A DNA stretch of 64,000 nt. Source: an uncultured Clostridia bacterium (GTDB lineage: Bacteria > Bacillota > Clostridia > Christensenellales > Borkfalkiaceae). The position numbers were made by a program, and so were the translations under genes. The notes under the pieces were generated by a model. That model worked only from the letters and a program-made list of their open reading frames with translations. It searched no databases and had not been told where the DNA came from. The stretch lies in contig CALVMR010000016.1 of assembly GCA_944346885.1 (NCBI GenBank), positions 1 through 64,000 of the forward strand, written 5' to 3'. Shown piece after piece: positions 38,004 to 47,800 of this stretch (positions within the stretch are counted from its first letter, which is position 1; every line of letters begins with the position of its first letter).

Positions 38004-39346
38004 TCCGCCTCTTCGTCCGCACCGTTAAAAAATTCGTAATAAATGGCGCGAACGCATTTTTCGTAATCGGCATTGTCGATGCCGACGATGATGTTGATCT
38101 CGCTGGAACCTTGGTCGATCATGCGCACGTTGACGCCCGCCCGCGAAAGCGCGGTAAAGAGCCGCGCGGAAGTGCCGACGCTCGCCGTCATGCCGTGCCC
38201 GACGGTGGCAACGAGCGCAATGTCTTCCAGCACGCGCACATAGTCGGGATGCACCGTCTCTTTGATCTGCCCGATCAGCGTATCGAGCACGCCGCCCGCA
38301 AGGTATTTGCTTTCGATCACGAGCGAGAGCGTATCGATCCCGGAGGGCATGTGCTCAAAGTTGATCCCGTCCTTTTCCAACACGGAGAGCACCTTGCGCG
38401 CAAAGCCGATCTCCGCATTCATCAGCTGCTTTTCCAGGAAAATGACGGTGAAATCCTTTTTTCCCGCAATGCCCGTAACGCGGTTGCCGTGGCTGACGTA
38501 TTTTTTGGAGGGCAAGATCAGCGTGCCCTCGTCCTCCGGGCGGAAGGTGTTTTTGATGCGGATGGGGATATCCCCTTTGCGCACGGGGTAGATCGCATCG
38601 GCGTGCAGCACGTTTGCCCCCATGTAGGAGAGCTCGCGCAGTTCTTTAAACGAGATCACGCCGATCTTGTGCGGGTCGTTCACGATGCGCGGGTCGCAGG
38701 CAAGGAAGCCGCTCACGTCCGTCCAGTTTTCGTACAGCTCGGCGTTCATGCCGCGGGCGATGATGGAGCCCGTGATATCGCTGCCGCCGCGGGTAAACGT
38801 TTTGACGCACCCCCACGCGTCCATCCCGTAAAAACCGGGTATGACGGCGTGTTTGCAGTGCTTTAACCGCTCGGCGATGAGCTTGTACGAACGCTTTTCG
38901 TCGAACAGCCCCCGCTCGTTGAAAAAGACGATCTCCTGTGCGTCCACAAAATCCCAGCCGAGCAGCGCCGCTATGATGCGCGCGTTCAAATATTCGCCGC
39001 GCGAAGCGGTGAAATCCGCGCTCTTGTTTTCGATGATCTGCCGCTCGCAGTCTGCAAGGATCCCTTCGATATCGAACCCGTTCAGCCCCAATTCGTTTAC
39101 GATGGAGACAAACCGCTTCCGCACGGGCGCGAACGCCTCGTCGCAGCTTCCTTTTTCCGCCGCTTCGCGGTAGCAAACGTACAGCTGATCGGTGATCTTC
39201 ACGTCCCCCGAAAAGCGTTTGCCCGGCGCGGAAACGACAACGAACCGCCGCGTTTCATCGGCGCACAGGATCTCCGCCGCGCGCAAAATGTTATTCCCGT
39301 CCGCCAAAGACGAACCGCCGAACTTACAAACTTTCAGGTGCATCAT
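38000..39346 (-). CDS. lysC: Aspartate kinase
   Basis: A 448-residue enzyme phosphorylating aspartate, the first step to lysine, threonine, methionine and diaminopimelate. Family marks: KVCKFGGSSLADG at the start, FVVVSAPGKR, FTASRGEYLNARI, TFTRGGSDITGS, and two C-terminal ACT domains (IAGKKDFTVIFLEKQLM; ATVGHGMTASVGTSARLFTAL). It belongs to the monofunctional class with tandem ACT domains, so feedback by lysine or threonine is expected. Either of two ATGs (39346, 39343) fits AAGGAG. No lysine riboswitch is possible here because it lies inside an operon, 4 bp overlapping the DUF1015 gene. Confidence 0.95.
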   Translation of the reverse strand: MMHLKVCKFGGSSLADGNNILRAAEILCADETRRFVVVSAPGKRFSGDVKITDQLYVCYREAAEKGSCDEAFAPVRKRFVSIVNELGLNGFDIEGILADCERQIIENKSADFTASRGEYLNARIIAALLGWDFVDAQEIVFFNERGLFDEKRSYKLIAERLKHCKHAVIPGFYGMDAWGCVKTFTRGGSDITGSIIARGMNAELYENWTDVSGFLACDPRIVNDPHKIGVISFKELRELSYMGANVLHADAIYPVRKGDIPIRIKNTFRPEDEGTLILPSKKYVSHGNRVTGIAGKKDFTVIFLEKQLMNAEIGFARKVLSVLEKDGINFEHMPSGIDTLSLVIESKYLAGGVLDTLIGQIKETVHPDYVRVLEDIALVATVGHGMTASVGTSARLFTALSRAGVNVRMIDQGSSEINIIVGIDNADYEKCVRAIYYEFFNGADEEAE

Positions 39347-40536
39347 CGTATCTCCTTTGCTTCGAGATAATATCGTTTTTCAGCACTCTCCCCCATCGAA
39401 AAGGTCTTGCGCGGCAGGCTGCCGTGCGCAAGCACCTGAGGAAACAGCTCCGCTTTATTCATCTTCGGCAGCAGCACGCCGACAAGATCTTCCCGTTCCG
39501 CCGTCAAAGCGGCAAGCGCGTCTTCGCCGTGCACATAATCGACGCTTCCGCCGTTTTCCGCCAAATAGGCGGCGATGCGCGCATCCGTCTGCGCGACCGC
39601 CTCCGCCGCGGGCGCGCATTTGCCGAGCGGCAGGCGCTTTCCGCCGGCGTACAGCGCCAAGGCGCTTTCGCCCTTTTGCATGAACGCGCAAAACGCTTCG
39701 GCGTCCACTCCTTTTACAAGGCGATGGATCGCTTCGAAGCGGATCCCTTCGTCGTAGAGGTTGACCGCCTCGCACAGGCAGTAGCGGGCGGGGTGCCGCT
39801 CGCGCTCCGACGGAGGCAAGCTCTCTTTCATCGCGTCCCACGCCGCCTTGGCGGTGGCAAGCGAATGGTTTCCGTCCCCGACCATGAACAGCATCCCGTC
39901 CTTTTCAAGGGCGGAAAACGCGTTTATTACGGGCGCCGTTTCGGCAAGGAACCTGCCGCGGATATGCCCGCCCCCCATGTTCAGGGAAAAGTCATAGACC
40001 GTTTCCCCCGCGGCGCGGGCAGCCGCCGCCTGCACGGTGCCGTGCGGATCGTCGTACAGCAACATGATGTGCGGCAGTTCCAGCGGCGCGCCCGCGCGGA
40101 TCTTCAACCGCGGCGGGATGCGCTCTACAATGGTCGCCTCGCTGGCGCGGATCGCGGCGGCATCTTCGCGGCGGTACGAATACGCTTCCAGATCGACCGC
40201 CAAAACAATGCCGCGGCGCATCGGCGAAAAGGGCGTGCTGCGCTCCGTTACAACAAACCCGCGCGGAAGGCGGCGAAACACGCCCCCTGCAAGGTATGCC
40301 TCCATTGCCCGGTTGGCAGCGGCGATGCGCGCCGAATAGTCGCGCTCCGTTTCCATATACACTTCGGGCAAGATCATGCGCAGCGTCGAGGGCTTATCCC
40401 CCACGAAGGCGCTCAGCTTTTCCCAATAAGACAGGTCGGATGTGTGTTGATCGCAGGCGATCACCGCCCATGCGGTGAGGTCGATCCCCTCCGCGGGCAG
40501 CAAGATCTCCGGCACGGCAATACAGCTTTTTTTCAT
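39343..40536 (-). CDS. DUF1015-family protein
   Basis: A 397-residue cytoplasmic protein. DUF1015 blocks: AVPEILLPAEGIDLTAWAVIACDQHTSD (start, shortened here as AVPEILLP and CDQHTS), VERIPPRLKIRAGAPLELPH, and MVGDGNHSLATAKAAWD, which replaces the more usual ADGHHRYETA motif. It also has FVVTERSTPFSPMRRGIV. Enzymatic role uncertain; relatives occur near serine or amino-acid genes. It sits 19 bp after the CdaR-like stub and overlaps lysC, so it is part of the cdaA-to-lysC run. Confidence 0.85.
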   Translation of the reverse strand: MKKSCIAVPEILLPAEGIDLTAWAVIACDQHTSDLSYWEKLSAFVGDKPSTLRMILPEVYMETERDYSARIAAANRAMEAYLAGGVFRRLPRGFVVTERSTPFSPMRRGIVLAVDLEAYSYRREDAAAIRASEATIVERIPPRLKIRAGAPLELPHIMLLYDDPHGTVQAAAARAAGETVYDFSLNMGGGHIRGRFLAETAPVINAFSALEKDGMLFMVGDGNHSLATAKAAWDAMKESLPPSERERHPARYCLCEAVNLYDEGIRFEAIHRLVKGVDAEAFCAFMQKGESALALYAGGKRLPLGKCAPAAEAVAQTDARIAAYLAENGGSVDYVHGEDALAALTAEREDLVGVLLPKMNKAELFPQVLAHGSLPRKTFSMGESAEKRYYLEAKEIR

Positions 40537-40555
40537 ACGTAAGACCCCGCGCCGC

Positions 40556-40675
40556 CTAAGCCCCGTAATTCACGACGATAAATATGCACACCGCCAGCAC
40601 GACGGCGATCAGCTTGATGGGGATGTTGTCAATGAAGATGCCGGCAACTTTGCGCCAAAAACTCTTTTCTCTCAT
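40556..40675 (-). CDS. 39-residue CdaR-like membrane stub
   Basis: A single small membrane protein: MREKSFWRKVAGIFIDN then IPIKLIAVVLAVCIFIVVNYGA. It starts inside the cdaA stop (ATGA) and ends in TAG at 40556-40558. This is exactly where CdaR (YbbR-domain protein, the membrane partner of CdaA) lies in most Firmicutes, and the sequence looks like the N-terminal anchor of CdaR (basic tip, then one membrane helix with PIKLIAVVLA). All YbbR domains are absent: the frame after TAG runs into the DUF1015 gene in the wrong frame. So either cdaR has been reduced to its anchor or a micro-protein has taken over the place. Too short for automatic gene finders. Confidence 0.7.
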   Translation of the reverse strand: MREKSFWRKVAGIFIDNIPIKLIAVVLAVCIFIVVNYGA

Positions 40676-41493
40676 GAGCGTTTCCTCCCGTCCGCACTCA
40701 GGTCCTTCCAATAGTATTCGTTGAGCGTGCGTTTTAAAAGATCGTAATCGGCGTACCGCGAGATCTTTCCGCGTTGGGCGATCGTGATGATGCCCGTCTC
40801 TTCGGAAACGATCAGCGCGATCACGTTGCTCGTTTCCGTGATCCCGATGCCCGCACGGTGGCGGGTGCCGAGCTCTTTCGGTATATTCGCGTTCTGCGTA
40901 AGCGGCAAAAAGCAGCCCGCCGCCTGGATCTTATAGTTGTTGACGATCATCGCCCCGTCGTGCAGCGGCGCTTTCGGGAAGAAAATTCCTTCGATGAGCT
41001 GCGAAGAGATCTTTGCATCGAGCAACACGCCGCTTTCGAGCACCTGCGAAGGCAGGTTGTCGTTGGAGAGAATGATCAGCGCGCCGATGTTATCCTTTGA
41101 AAGGTTTTGCAGCGCCTTGATGATATCCGCCACATAGCGTTCCACCTCCTCGCGCGAGGCGCCCGATTGGTGCTCTTTCCGCTCCGGAACGGCGTACGAG
41201 CCGAGATTCAAAAGGTCGCGCTTGACCTCTACGTTGAAGATGACCAGCATGACCAGAATGAGCAGAAGCGGCACGAGCAGGAAGAGTTCGTTGTTCAGTT
41301 CGGAATTGCCGAGGAACACGACCCCCGCCGCAACGAGGATGAGCACGAACACGGCGATCAGCCAGCGCGCCCCGCTGTTTTTCAGCACGCGGAACACATA
41401 ATAGATCACGACCGCAAAGAGCAGGATCTCCAATGCGTCGAAAACGGAAAACCCCGTAAAAACCTTTGCGATGTTGTTAAAAAACTCCTGCAT
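40672..41493 (-). CDS. cdaA: Diadenylate cyclase CdaA
   Basis: A 273-residue membrane enzyme making c-di-AMP from two ATP. Three N-terminal membrane helices (residues about 15-95; ALEILLFAVVIYYVFRVL, WLIAVFVLILVAAGVVFLG, LFLLVPLLLILVMLVIF) precede the DAC domain with LHDGAMIVNN and RHRAGIGITE, both catalytic/ATP-binding motifs. The start is at 41493 with GGAGAAAGCC in front; a 20-residue extension has no SD. Its usual partner cdaR is represented only by the 39-residue stub that follows, and glmM is not next to it. Confidence 0.95.
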   Translation of the reverse strand: MQEFFNNIAKVFTGFSVFDALEILLFAVVIYYVFRVLKNSGARWLIAVFVLILVAAGVVFLGNSELNNELFLLVPLLLILVMLVIFNVEVKRDLLNLGSYAVPERKEHQSGASREEVERYVADIIKALQNLSKDNIGALIILSNDNLPSQVLESGVLLDAKISSQLIEGIFFPKAPLHDGAMIVNNYKIQAAGCFLPLTQNANIPKELGTRHRAGIGITETSNVIALIVSEETGIITIAQRGKISRYADYDLLKRTLNEYYWKDLSADGRKRS

Positions 41494-41604
41494 GGCTTTC
41501 TCCGACGGGCGGTTTGCAGAAGCGGACGCGTGCAACCCGGCACCGAAAGACATATATCAATATTTTACAAAAAAATCGCAAAAAAGAAAAGCGAATAGAC
41601 CTGT

Positions 41605-42606
41605 TCAGCCCGCATTATTTTCCTGCGGGGCGAAAAAAAGGCGTGCGTTTACGGAAGCGAGCGCCCCCGCAGGCGTAAGCCTGCCGCTCTTTACGGCTTG
41701 GATCGCCTTATAGATCCCGAAGTAGGCGGCTTCGACCCTGCCGCGCCCCAGCAGCTTTGCCTGGCGGCGACTCATCTTTACGGCGTATTCCTTCATGCCG
41801 AGCGCAGCCGCCGTCTCCGCGTCCGTTTTGCCGAGCGCAAGGACCTCGTACATCGTGCGAAAGTAGGAACACAGCGAATTGAGCACGCCCATCTCCTCCA
41901 TCCCCTTCCCCGTCAGCTCGTTCATCACCGAAAGGTATCCGCCGTAATTGCCGCGGCCGAGTGCGTCCGTCATCTCGTAAATTTTATAATCGGTATCGCG
42001 GTAGACGACCGCATCCACCACCGCCTCGGTAACGCTTCCGCCCTCGCCCGCATAGGCGATCAGCTTTTCGGTCTCCGCCGCGATGCGAGACATGCTCCCC
42101 AAACAATACCGCAAAATGCGCTCGCAGCAAGCCGTATCGCACTGCACGCCCGCGCGGCGCATGCGCGAAAAGATCCAGCGCAAAACCGTTTCCTCCTCCG
42201 CGCGCGAACAATCCACCCGCGTCACGTTGGGCGCCTTTTTCAAATCGAACCCCTTCGGCTTCCCCGCGCCGTTCACGATGAGCAGAACGGTGCTTTCGCT
42301 CGGATGTTCGAAGTAGTCTTTAAGGTATGTTTGGTACTCGCGTTCGCTCGGCGCCAAATCTTTGACCTTTACGATGCGTTTTTCGCTGAGAAACGGCAAG
42401 CACTGCGCTGCCGCGACCAACGCGGAGAGGCGGTCTCCTTTCAGATCCGCCCCGTCGAACGCGGTATAGTTGAGCGACGGCTCGGAGAGAAACTTTTCCA
42501 TAAGCATCTCCTCGCCGCGCCTCTTAAAATATTCTTCTTCCCCGTCAAAAAGATAGATGGGCGCCGCGCCCTCTTCCAAACTCTTTTTGAACAATACAAA
42601 CTTCAT
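41605..42606 (-). CDS. holA: DNA polymerase III delta subunit
   Basis: A 333-residue clamp-loader subunit. Starts MKFVLFKKSLEEGAAPIYLFDGEEEYFKRR, the family's opening (shown here as APIYLFDGEEEYFKRR). LPFLSEKRIVKVKDL and the C-terminal domain with KMSRRQAKLLGRGRVEAAYF are typical. HolA opens the sliding clamp. It lies 6 bp after comEC, as is common (comEC-holA-rpsT in Firmicutes), although rpsT is not present next to it here. Confidence 0.92.
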   Translation of the reverse strand: MKFVLFKKSLEEGAAPIYLFDGEEEYFKRRGEEMLMEKFLSEPSLNYTAFDGADLKGDRLSALVAAAQCLPFLSEKRIVKVKDLAPSEREYQTYLKDYFEHPSESTVLLIVNGAGKPKGFDLKKAPNVTRVDCSRAEEETVLRWIFSRMRRAGVQCDTACCERILRYCLGSMSRIAAETEKLIAYAGEGGSVTEAVVDAVVYRDTDYKIYEMTDALGRGNYGGYLSVMNELTGKGMEEMGVLNSLCSYFRTMYEVLALGKTDAETAAALGMKEYAVKMSRRQAKLLGRGRVEAAYFGIYKAIQAVKSGRLTPAGALASVNARLFFAPQENNAG

Positions 42607-42612
42607 GCCCCG

Positions 42613-44784
42613 CTACCCCGCTTCGGATACCGAAAGTATACCACTTTTCCATACGATTTGCAAGTCGCCTGCACTATATACCGTCGTCTTATGCTCCGTT
42701 TTTGCAAAATACAGCTCCGTCTGCGGGGCGCAGGCTTGCACGAGCGGCGCACTGTACGAGTCTGCGATCAGCACGTCAGCCCGCGGCAGAAGCCCCGCCG
42801 CTTCCGCGTTTTCCGACGCAACGACGACGGAGGTGCCGCATACGTCCAGCCAAAGAATGTTCTCCCCGAAAAAGCAGGCGCTGCCGCCGCCGAACGAAAA
42901 CACGCCCGCCTGCCGCACCGTTTCAACGGTGCGGAACGGATCTTCCAGCGAAGACTCCGCGGAAACATACAGCGTATCGAATTCCGCATGCCGCAGCAAA
43001 ACGGGCATCGCCGTATTCACCGCGCCGTCTTCCGCCAAAACGATTACGCCGTCTAACCCGCGCACCCCTTCCCGCAAAAACAGCCGTTCGATGTAATCTT
43101 CGCTCGGCACGCCCGTGGCGATCAAACAGGTTTGCCCGCCGCGGCGCAACAGCAAAATGTTGTTTTCTCCGTAATAGGAATGCAGCGAGAGCCTGCCGTC
43201 GTAACCGAACGCACCGTTGCGGAAGAGCATGCACACGGTGAGCACCGCGCAGAGCAACAGCACGGCGGCGGCGCGCGGAAGCGGGCGCAGATTGATCTTA
43301 TCCGTACACAGGTACACCGCCCCGTAAAAGAGCGCCGCAAGCCCGCCGAAGGAAAAACCGCAGATCAGCAGCACGTCAAAGGAAAACAGTAGGATCGGCG
43401 TCACGACCGCCTGCAACGCAAACGACGGCACAAACAATAGCACAGCGCCCGCAAACGGAAAGACGGCAGCCAGCGCCGTGCAAACGAACAGCAGCGAATA
43501 TACCAAACCGATGATCGGGATAAAGACGAGGTTGAGCACCAATCCGAGCACGGACGCGTACCCGAAGCTATCCAATAAGAGCGGAAAGGTGCACACCTGT
43601 GCGGAAAAGCATACCGCCAACGCGGAACCGATGCGCTTCGGCAAAAAGCGCACCCTCGCCAGCAGGCGCGAGAGGCGCCCGCCGAGCACGATGATGCCCG
43701 CCGCCGCGGCGACCGAAAGCTGAAACCCGACTGAAAAGAGGTGTACGGGATTTACGAGCAGCACGACAAAGGCGGCAAGCGAAACGGAATTCAGCCTGTC
43801 GTAAGCGAGCCCCGCCGCATCGGCAAAAGAGAGCGTCAGGCACATGACGAGCGCGCGCACCGAAGAGGGCGAAAAGCCGCAGATCCCCGCATAAAAGACG
43901 AGCACCGCCGCCACAACGGGCAGGCGTACCCAACGGTTCACGCGAAGTTTTTTGAGCAGCCACGCCAGCAGCCCGTACACGATCCCGATGTGCAGCCCCG
44001 AAACGGCAAAAATGTGCGCCACGCCGCCGTAACGGAAATTTTGCAGCACGTCCTCGTCCATGTACCCGCTGTCTCCGAGCAGCATCGCATACGCGACGGG
44101 CGCCGTATCCTCGCCGAGGTGTTCAAACAGCACGCTGCGCACCCTGCCGCGCACCGCATCGAACACGCCCGGCGCGCCGCTGCCCGCCACATACACCTGC
44201 CGCGCGTCGGCGCGGTAGCGCACGCCGCCGATAACGGCGCTCGTGTTCATCCGCCCGAACGAAAAAATATCGTATGTAGTGACCGCCGCCTCCGCATAAA
44301 CGGTCATGCCGATCTCCGCTTCGCCCTCAAACACATAGAGCGCGAGCTTCCGCCGCGGAACGTATTCTCTGCCCTCCTCGTCGGCGATGCGCACGGCGCG
44401 CAGGGTAAACACCTGCCCGCTACCCGCAGCGCCGATCTCTTCCACCGTTCCGACAACGGTGCAGTCTCCTTCGATTTCGGGCGCCGCCGTAAAGGACGCG
44501 AAGTGCCCGAACAGCGACAGCACGCCCGCCGCAAACACGGCGGCAACCAACAGCGAAAACAGCAGCATCCCGCGGATGCGGCGCGCTTTCAGCCGCTTTA
44601 AAACAAGCAAAACGACGGCGGCAATCCCCGCCGCGGCACAAAAAAGCAGCGCATACAGCCCCAAAACGGAAAAGAGGAAGATGCCGAGCCCGAACGCCAT
44701 ACACAGAAACAAGACAGGACGGAAATTTACCATCCTATCCCCCGCATACAGCAGGCGCACCTTCCTCTTTTCTTCCCCTTTCAT
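42613..44784 (-). CDS. comEC: ComEC/Rec2 DNA-uptake channel, metal site lost
   Basis: A 723-residue polytopic protein. N-terminal membrane segments and the OB-like region (EGDCTVVGTVEEIG) are followed by the competence domain: HIFAVSGLHIGIVYGLL, FSPSSVRALVMCLTLSFA, and many helices. Its C-terminal MBL domain (from about residue 525, YDGRLSLHSYYGENN) keeps the fold pattern but not the HxHxDH ligands: the position reads VLAEDGAVNTA. So it should translocate DNA but not cut it. A separate MBL protein with full ligands is encoded at 23131-24261. The start may be the ATG at 44784 or the one at 44733 (GGGGGAT in front). Stop is TAG (42613-42615). Confidence 0.88.
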   Translation of the reverse strand: MKGEEKRKVRLLYAGDRMVNFRPVLFLCMAFGLGIFLFSVLGLYALLFCAAAGIAAVVLLVLKRLKARRIRGMLLFSLLVAAVFAAGVLSLFGHFASFTAAPEIEGDCTVVGTVEEIGAAGSGQVFTLRAVRIADEEGREYVPRRKLALYVFEGEAEIGMTVYAEAAVTTYDIFSFGRMNTSAVIGGVRYRADARQVYVAGSGAPGVFDAVRGRVRSVLFEHLGEDTAPVAYAMLLGDSGYMDEDVLQNFRYGGVAHIFAVSGLHIGIVYGLLAWLLKKLRVNRWVRLPVVAAVLVFYAGICGFSPSSVRALVMCLTLSFADAAGLAYDRLNSVSLAAFVVLLVNPVHLFSVGFQLSVAAAAGIIVLGGRLSRLLARVRFLPKRIGSALAVCFSAQVCTFPLLLDSFGYASVLGLVLNLVFIPIIGLVYSLLFVCTALAAVFPFAGAVLLFVPSFALQAVVTPILLFSFDVLLICGFSFGGLAALFYGAVYLCTDKINLRPLPRAAAVLLLCAVLTVCMLFRNGAFGYDGRLSLHSYYGENNILLLRRGGQTCLIATGVPSEDYIERLFLREGVRGLDGVIVLAEDGAVNTAMPVLLRHAEFDTLYVSAESSLEDPFRTVETVRQAGVFSFGGGSACFFGENILWLDVCGTSVVVASENAEAAGLLPRADVLIADSYSAPLVQACAPQTELYFAKTEHKTTVYSAGDLQIVWKSGILSVSEAG

Positions 44785-44814
44785 TTTCTTTCGTACCGAA
44801 GAACGGGCAGCCGC

Positions 44815-47800
44815 TCAGCTCAGGCTGATGCGGTCGCTGACCGAACGCACGAAATACGAACGCTGCACCCCCAGCGTGACGCACTCTCCGACAAACTCCG
44901 CCAATTTATCTCCGGGGCGGGAAACTTTCAGCTCTTCGAACACGAGCGGCAGCAGATCGGACGCGTACAGGCTGACACGGTTTTCAAGCAGCCCGCGCAC
45001 GAGCGCAATGACCTCGTACGGCGTAAAGTCTTCCTCCGAACGGCGGATTGGGTCTGCCTCCGTGCGGTAAAAATCGTATCCGAGGCATTTATCCGTTTTC
45101 CGCAGATACGTTCTGCCGAGCAGCTGTTCTTCTTTGAACGCGCACAGCGCGATCAGCTTGTGCATACGCTCCTCCACCTTGACCCCGAACTTTTGGATGC
45201 CGAGCGAAGCGAGGCAGCGCTTCATCAAAAACCGATCGGAAATAGGTTCTTCGGCAGCCACGATCGCGCGCAGGCGCGCAACGATCTCCGCGTCGTGCTC
45301 GCCGCCCGTAACGTACTGCGCCAAATATTGCTCCTGCTCCAATTTGGCGTAACGGTAGCTCTTGCGGTATTTGAGCAGATGATCGCGCGTGCCCTTTTCC
45401 AGCCCGCACAGCCGATCCAGCACGTCCTTGATCTTTTTGATCTCGCGCTTCGGATTGTTGATAAAGTTGATGGTAAACAGACGGACAACGTTCCAGTTGT
45501 TGAGTTTCAGGGTTTGGATCTGCAACAGGTTCCTATCCTTTGCGCAGGAACGGCTCGCCGTTGCGCCGTCGCACATGACGGCAAGCAAAAAGCGCTTTTT
45601 GTTGCGCGGGTCGATGACGGCGCAGTCGATCTTGAAATCGGAAACGCCCACATCGTAACGACATTCGTAGCCGTACGCCTTCAACTCCTGTGCCACGTAC
45701 TTTCCGATACCGCTGACGGCGGGTTTGAGCTCCTCCGAATTGATGGCGAGCGTCGTTTTCCCCTTTTCGGCAAATTCGAGGAAGGCTTTGAGCCCCGCTA
45801 CGCCCTTGCTGTTGGTCTTAGCGAGGTTGATCATTGCCGACGTCATGGACGAAAAGACGATCATCTCCTCCCGCGCGCGCGAAACGGCAACGTTGAGGCG
45901 GCGCCAGCCGCCCACTTGATTGAGCGGACCGAAGTTGAGCGAGATCCTGCCCGCCCTGTCCGGACCGTAACAGACGGAAAAGAGGATAACGTCTCGCTCG
46001 TCGCCCTGCACGTTTTCAAGGTTTTTGACGAACAGCGGCTCCTCCCTCTCGTACGCCGCGTCCTCCAACCTGTTTTTGACCAGCGCGTCGGCGAGCCGCC
46101 GCTCCACGTAATCCTGCTGCGCGGTGCTGAACGTAACGACGCCGATGCTCGAACGGCTGAGCGCGGGATCTTTTAACCTGCGCACCACTTCCGCCACCAG
46201 CGCTTCCGCCTCCGCTTTGTTGCGCTTGGTAAAACCGCGGTCGTACACGCCGTCCTCCACGAGCGCAAGGCGCACCTTGCTTTCCAGCGCGTCCGGCGAA
46301 GGGAAGGTGCACAGCTTGTTCCCGTAATACATGATGTTGGAAAAGGCGATCAAGCTCTCGTGTTTGCTGCGATAGTGCCAATTCAAATGCTTTTCGGGCA
46401 TGCCCAGCGCGAGGCAGTCGTCAAGAATGCTCTCCAAGTCTTCCGCTTCGAGGTTCTCTTCGTCCACATACCCGGAACTGAAAAAGGAAGTGGGCGGCAG
46501 CTGCTTCGGGTCGCCGACGATGACGGCGCTCTTTGCTCGCGCCAATGCGCCGATCGCTTCGCTGGTCGGAAGCTGAGAAGCCTCGTCAAAAACAACGAGG
46601 TCGAACAGGTCCGGCTCCGCCTGCAAATACTGCGCCACCGTGATGGGGCTCATCAGCACGCAGGGCGCAAGCCGCGCAAACAGCCCGCGGATCTCGTTCA
46701 AAAATTCTTTGATGGTCATGCCGCGCATGTTCCCCTTGGAAATGCGCTGAAACGCGAGCACCTCCAAGCTCAGCGGCCCTTCCGTAGACGTGCTGGGCAG
46801 CGCTTGCAGCAATACGTTGCGGATGTGCGTGCGCGAGAGCGCCGTAAACTGTTCGTCCAGCGTGCGGAACTGCTCGATCTTCTCTTCCAGCACGCCGGAA
46901 GAAAATTTGGAGAGCACGGGGTCGGCGCCGATGTTTGTCTCCACAAAGTTGCGGTACACGTTTTTGCGGAAACTCGCCAAGATGTTATCCGAATTGACGG
47001 CGCCCGATTCCAGCGAATCGGTAATAAAGGAGAGCCCTTCCGCATCCAGCTGCGCGGAGATCTTTTTGAACATGCACCAAGAGGCGAGCATATCCACGTT
47101 GTCAAGCAGCGCCCCCGCCTTTGTTCCGAAATAATCGAGCAGATCTTCGTCGCTGTACTTTTCCGCCTCGGCGGCGATGACGGAACAAAAAGCCTTTCGG
47201 CTCTCCTCGAACCCGTTCACCGCACGCAAAACGCCCTCCAATAGCGGCAGGGCAAACCCGCCCGCCGAGCGGATGCAGACGCTGTTGAAGCTGTCCGCAT
47301 TGTAGTCCATGAACACGCCCTCCGCAAGGGCGTGCAGGCGGTGCAGCGCATCCAAAAACTCCTCTCTGCGGCGGTAATTGATCTTTCCGCCGCGGTCAAG
47401 GAAGTTGCGGGCAAGTTTCGTGTTGTTTTTGACCAGCCCGATATCCTCATAGATCTGCGCCACGATCCCGACGTATTTGATCTCCTCCGCCGCGGAGAGC
47501 TGCACCGCCGCGGCGCGGCGCAGGCGCTTGATCACCGCCGTCAAGACTTTGGAACTGCGGTAATTTTCTCCCCAGTTATCCAATTCCTGTTCGACGACAG
47601 CAGGATCCGCATCCAGATCGATGAGCGTGCGGAATGCTTTAAAATAGGTGCCGAGCAGCCGATCCAAGCGCTTGTTCGCGTTGAAAAACACATAAAACTC
47701 GCTTTCGTCGCAGCCGAAATATTTATCGGCTTCTCCCGAAGAGAGCATCCGCAGAAGCTGCACGAGCGTCTGCATCTTTTTTTGCGTAAAAGAGCTGATG

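Noticed and set aside
38000..39346. Lysine riboswitch control of lysC
   Set aside because: lysC starts inside the preceding gene; there is no leader.
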